DNA of 14,687 nucleotides, taken from positions 1-14,687 of the forward strand of contig VGXD01000019.1 of assembly GCA_016873525.1 (NCBI GenBank), written 5' to 3'. The DNA is from Nitrospira sp. (lineage in GTDB: Bacteria; Nitrospirota; Nitrospiria; Nitrospirales; Nitrospiraceae). Position numbers and translations under genes: made by a program. The notes under the pieces are model-generated. The model was given only the letters and a program-made list of their open reading frames with translations. It had not been told where the DNA came from and ran no database searches. Numbering within the stretch: the stretch's first letter is position 1; every line of letters starts with the position of its first letter. Of this stretch, positions 13,467-14,687 are shown one piece after another.

Positions 13467-14687
13467 TCACCGATCACGCGGCAGGAGTTTGTACTCGATG
13501 CTGTCCGCCAGCGCTTGCCAACTGGCCTCCATGATGTTTTCCGACACCCCGACCGTGCCCCAAATTTCTTTGTGGTCGCCGGACTCGAGCAGCACGCGCA
13601 CCTTGGCGGCCGTGCCCTGGGTGGCGGCCAGCACGCGGACTTTGTAGTCCAGCAGCTTGACCTCCGTCAACTGCGGATAAAATTTTTCGAGCGCCTTCCG
13701 AAGCGCGTGGTCCAGCGCATTCACCGGCCCGGCCCCCACCGCCGCCGTATGTTCGACCACGGCGCCGACCTTGACCATCACGGTCGCTTCCGACAGCGGG
13801 GCCTCGTCGGCCTGCCGCTTTTCCACGATGACCCGAAACCCCAGCAATTCAAAAGACGCCTTGTGCTTGCCGAGCGCCTTCCGCATCAACAACTCGAACG
13901 ACCCCTCCGCGCCCTCGAACTGGTAGCCCTGGCTTTCGCGTTCCTTCAGCACCGCCAAGACTTCTTGCAACTTGGCGCTGTCCTTGGAAAGCTTGAGGCC
14001 GTAGGCCTCCGCCTTGGCCAAGAGCCCGCTCCGCCCCGTGTAATCGGACACCAACATGCGCTGGCGATTGCCGACCAGCTCGGGAATGATGTGTTCGTAG
14101 GTGGCGGGGTTCTTTTGAACGGCGTGGATGTGCACCCCGCCTTTGTGCGCGAAGGCGGCGTCCCCGACGTAGGGCTGATGCTTGTTCGGCACCAGGTTCG
14201 CAAGCTCCGCCACGAACCCGGAGACTTCGCGTAAGCGCGTCAGCCGGCGATCGCCCAACACCGCGCGCTTCATCTTCAACTCAAGATTGGGCAGGATCGA
14301 GCACAGGTTCGCGTTCCCGCATCGTTCCCCGATGCCGTTGATGGTGCCTTGCACCTGAACGATGCCGGCCTCGATCGCCACCAGCGAATTGGCCACCGCC
14401 ATTTCCGTATCGTTGTGGGCATGGATGCCAAGCGGCACGCCGTAGGCCCGCTTCACGGCGGTGCAGATCTCGCGGATCTCCCAGGGCATCGTGCCGCCGT
14501 TCGTATCGCAGAGAATCACGCGTTCGGCGCCGGCCTCGACCGCCTTGCGCAAAGTCTGTAGGGCGTAGTCGGGGTCGGTTTTATAGCCGTCGAAGAAATG
14601 CTCCGCGTCGTAGAACACGCGGCGGCCCTTCTCGCGCAGATAGGCGATGGAGTCGCCGATGAGTTCGAGGTTTTTGGGCAAGGTGAC
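13467..14687 (-). CDS. cimA: Citramalate synthase (CimA), N-terminus outside the window
   Basis: The last 407 codons of an enzyme of the LeuA/HMGL family, which condenses pyruvate and acetyl-CoA to (R)-citramalate, the first step of the threonine-independent route to isoleucine. FYDAEHFFDGYK and LCDTNGGTMPWE are hallmarks of the CimA branch rather than 2-isopropylmalate synthase. HAHND at about 89-93 of the fragment supplies metal ligands, followed by GTINGIGERCGN. The final 140 residues or so form the LeuA-type dimer domain that binds the feedback inhibitor. About 120 N-terminal residues with the DGTQ-type motif are missing to the right. Ends with TGA at 13467; no terminator is obvious before the ihfA promoter. 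Confidence 0.93.
   Translation of the reverse strand, partial: VTLPKNLELIGDSIAYLREKGRRVFYDAEHFFDGYKTDPDYALQTLRKAVEAGAERVILCDTNGGTMPWEIREICTAVKRAYGVPLGIHAHNDTEMAVANSLVAIEAGIVQVQGTINGIGERCGNANLCSILPNLELKMKRAVLGDRRLTRLREVSGFVAELANLVPNKHQPYVGDAAFAHKGGVHIHAVQKNPATYEHIIPELVGNRQRMLVSDYTGRSGLLAKAEAYGLKLSKDSAKLQEVLAVLKERESQGYQFEGAEGSFELLMRKALGKHKASFELLGFRVIVEKRQADEAPLSEATVMVKVGAVVEHTAAVGAGPVNALDHALRKALEKFYPQLTEVKLLDYKVRVLAATQGTAAKVRVLLESGDHKEIWGTVGVSENIMEASWQALADSIEYKLLPRDR

Overview
The window is 14.7 kb of GC-rich bacterial chromosome, above 60% G+C over most of its length. It is densely packed with housekeeping genes, nearly all on the minus strand. The gene set (CimA-type citramalate synthase, HU/IHF protein next to a small MerR protein, SurE, GspH/FimT-like and PilV-like pilins, and an M1 peptidase and beta-propeller protein with signal peptides) fits a Gram-negative organism. 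My best guess is Nitrospirota, probably Nitrospira-like. That rests on remembered protein resemblance, not on a search.

Reading the minus strand from right to left: a citramalate synthase (cimA, 5' end outside the window); a promoter with a perfect dyad in the leader, then an IHF/HU gene and a MerR-type regulator; tRNA-Pro(GGG) followed by an intrinsic terminator; then surE, cysS and rlmB, of which cysS and rlmB overlap. A short stand-alone LuxR-type DNA-binding protein is the only plus-strand gene. It diverges from a bifunctional prepilin peptidase (pilD). Downstream of pilD lies a small pilin operon: a FimT/GspH-like pilin, a PilV-like pilin and perhaps a 37-residue cysteine-containing ORF. 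It is preceded by a near-consensus sigma-54 site. The last block is a tightly overlapping run, phoH-ybeY-ftsY, followed by an exported M1-family metallopeptidase, a TolB-like beta-propeller protein and a PAP2-family membrane phosphatase cut by the left edge of the window.

Functional themes are RNA and translation (ybeY, phoH, rlmB, cysS, tRNA-Pro), membrane targeting (ftsY), branched-chain amino acid synthesis (cimA), nucleoid structure (IHF/HU), and biogenesis of type IV pili or a related secretion machine (pilD and two pilins).

I see no phage, insertion sequence, CRISPR array, defence cassette or clearly new multi-gene system. The most unusual structure lies between and at the ends of genes. 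At several gene borders there are inverted pairs of degenerate arrays with a 7- or 8-base period. They look like palindromic repetitive elements, and some have been absorbed into gene ends. Other points worth a second look are the sigma-54-like site before the pilins, a calcium-loop-like motif inside the PilV-like pilin, a sharp fall in G+C in the 3' half of cysS, and a terminator squeezed between tRNA-Pro and surE.
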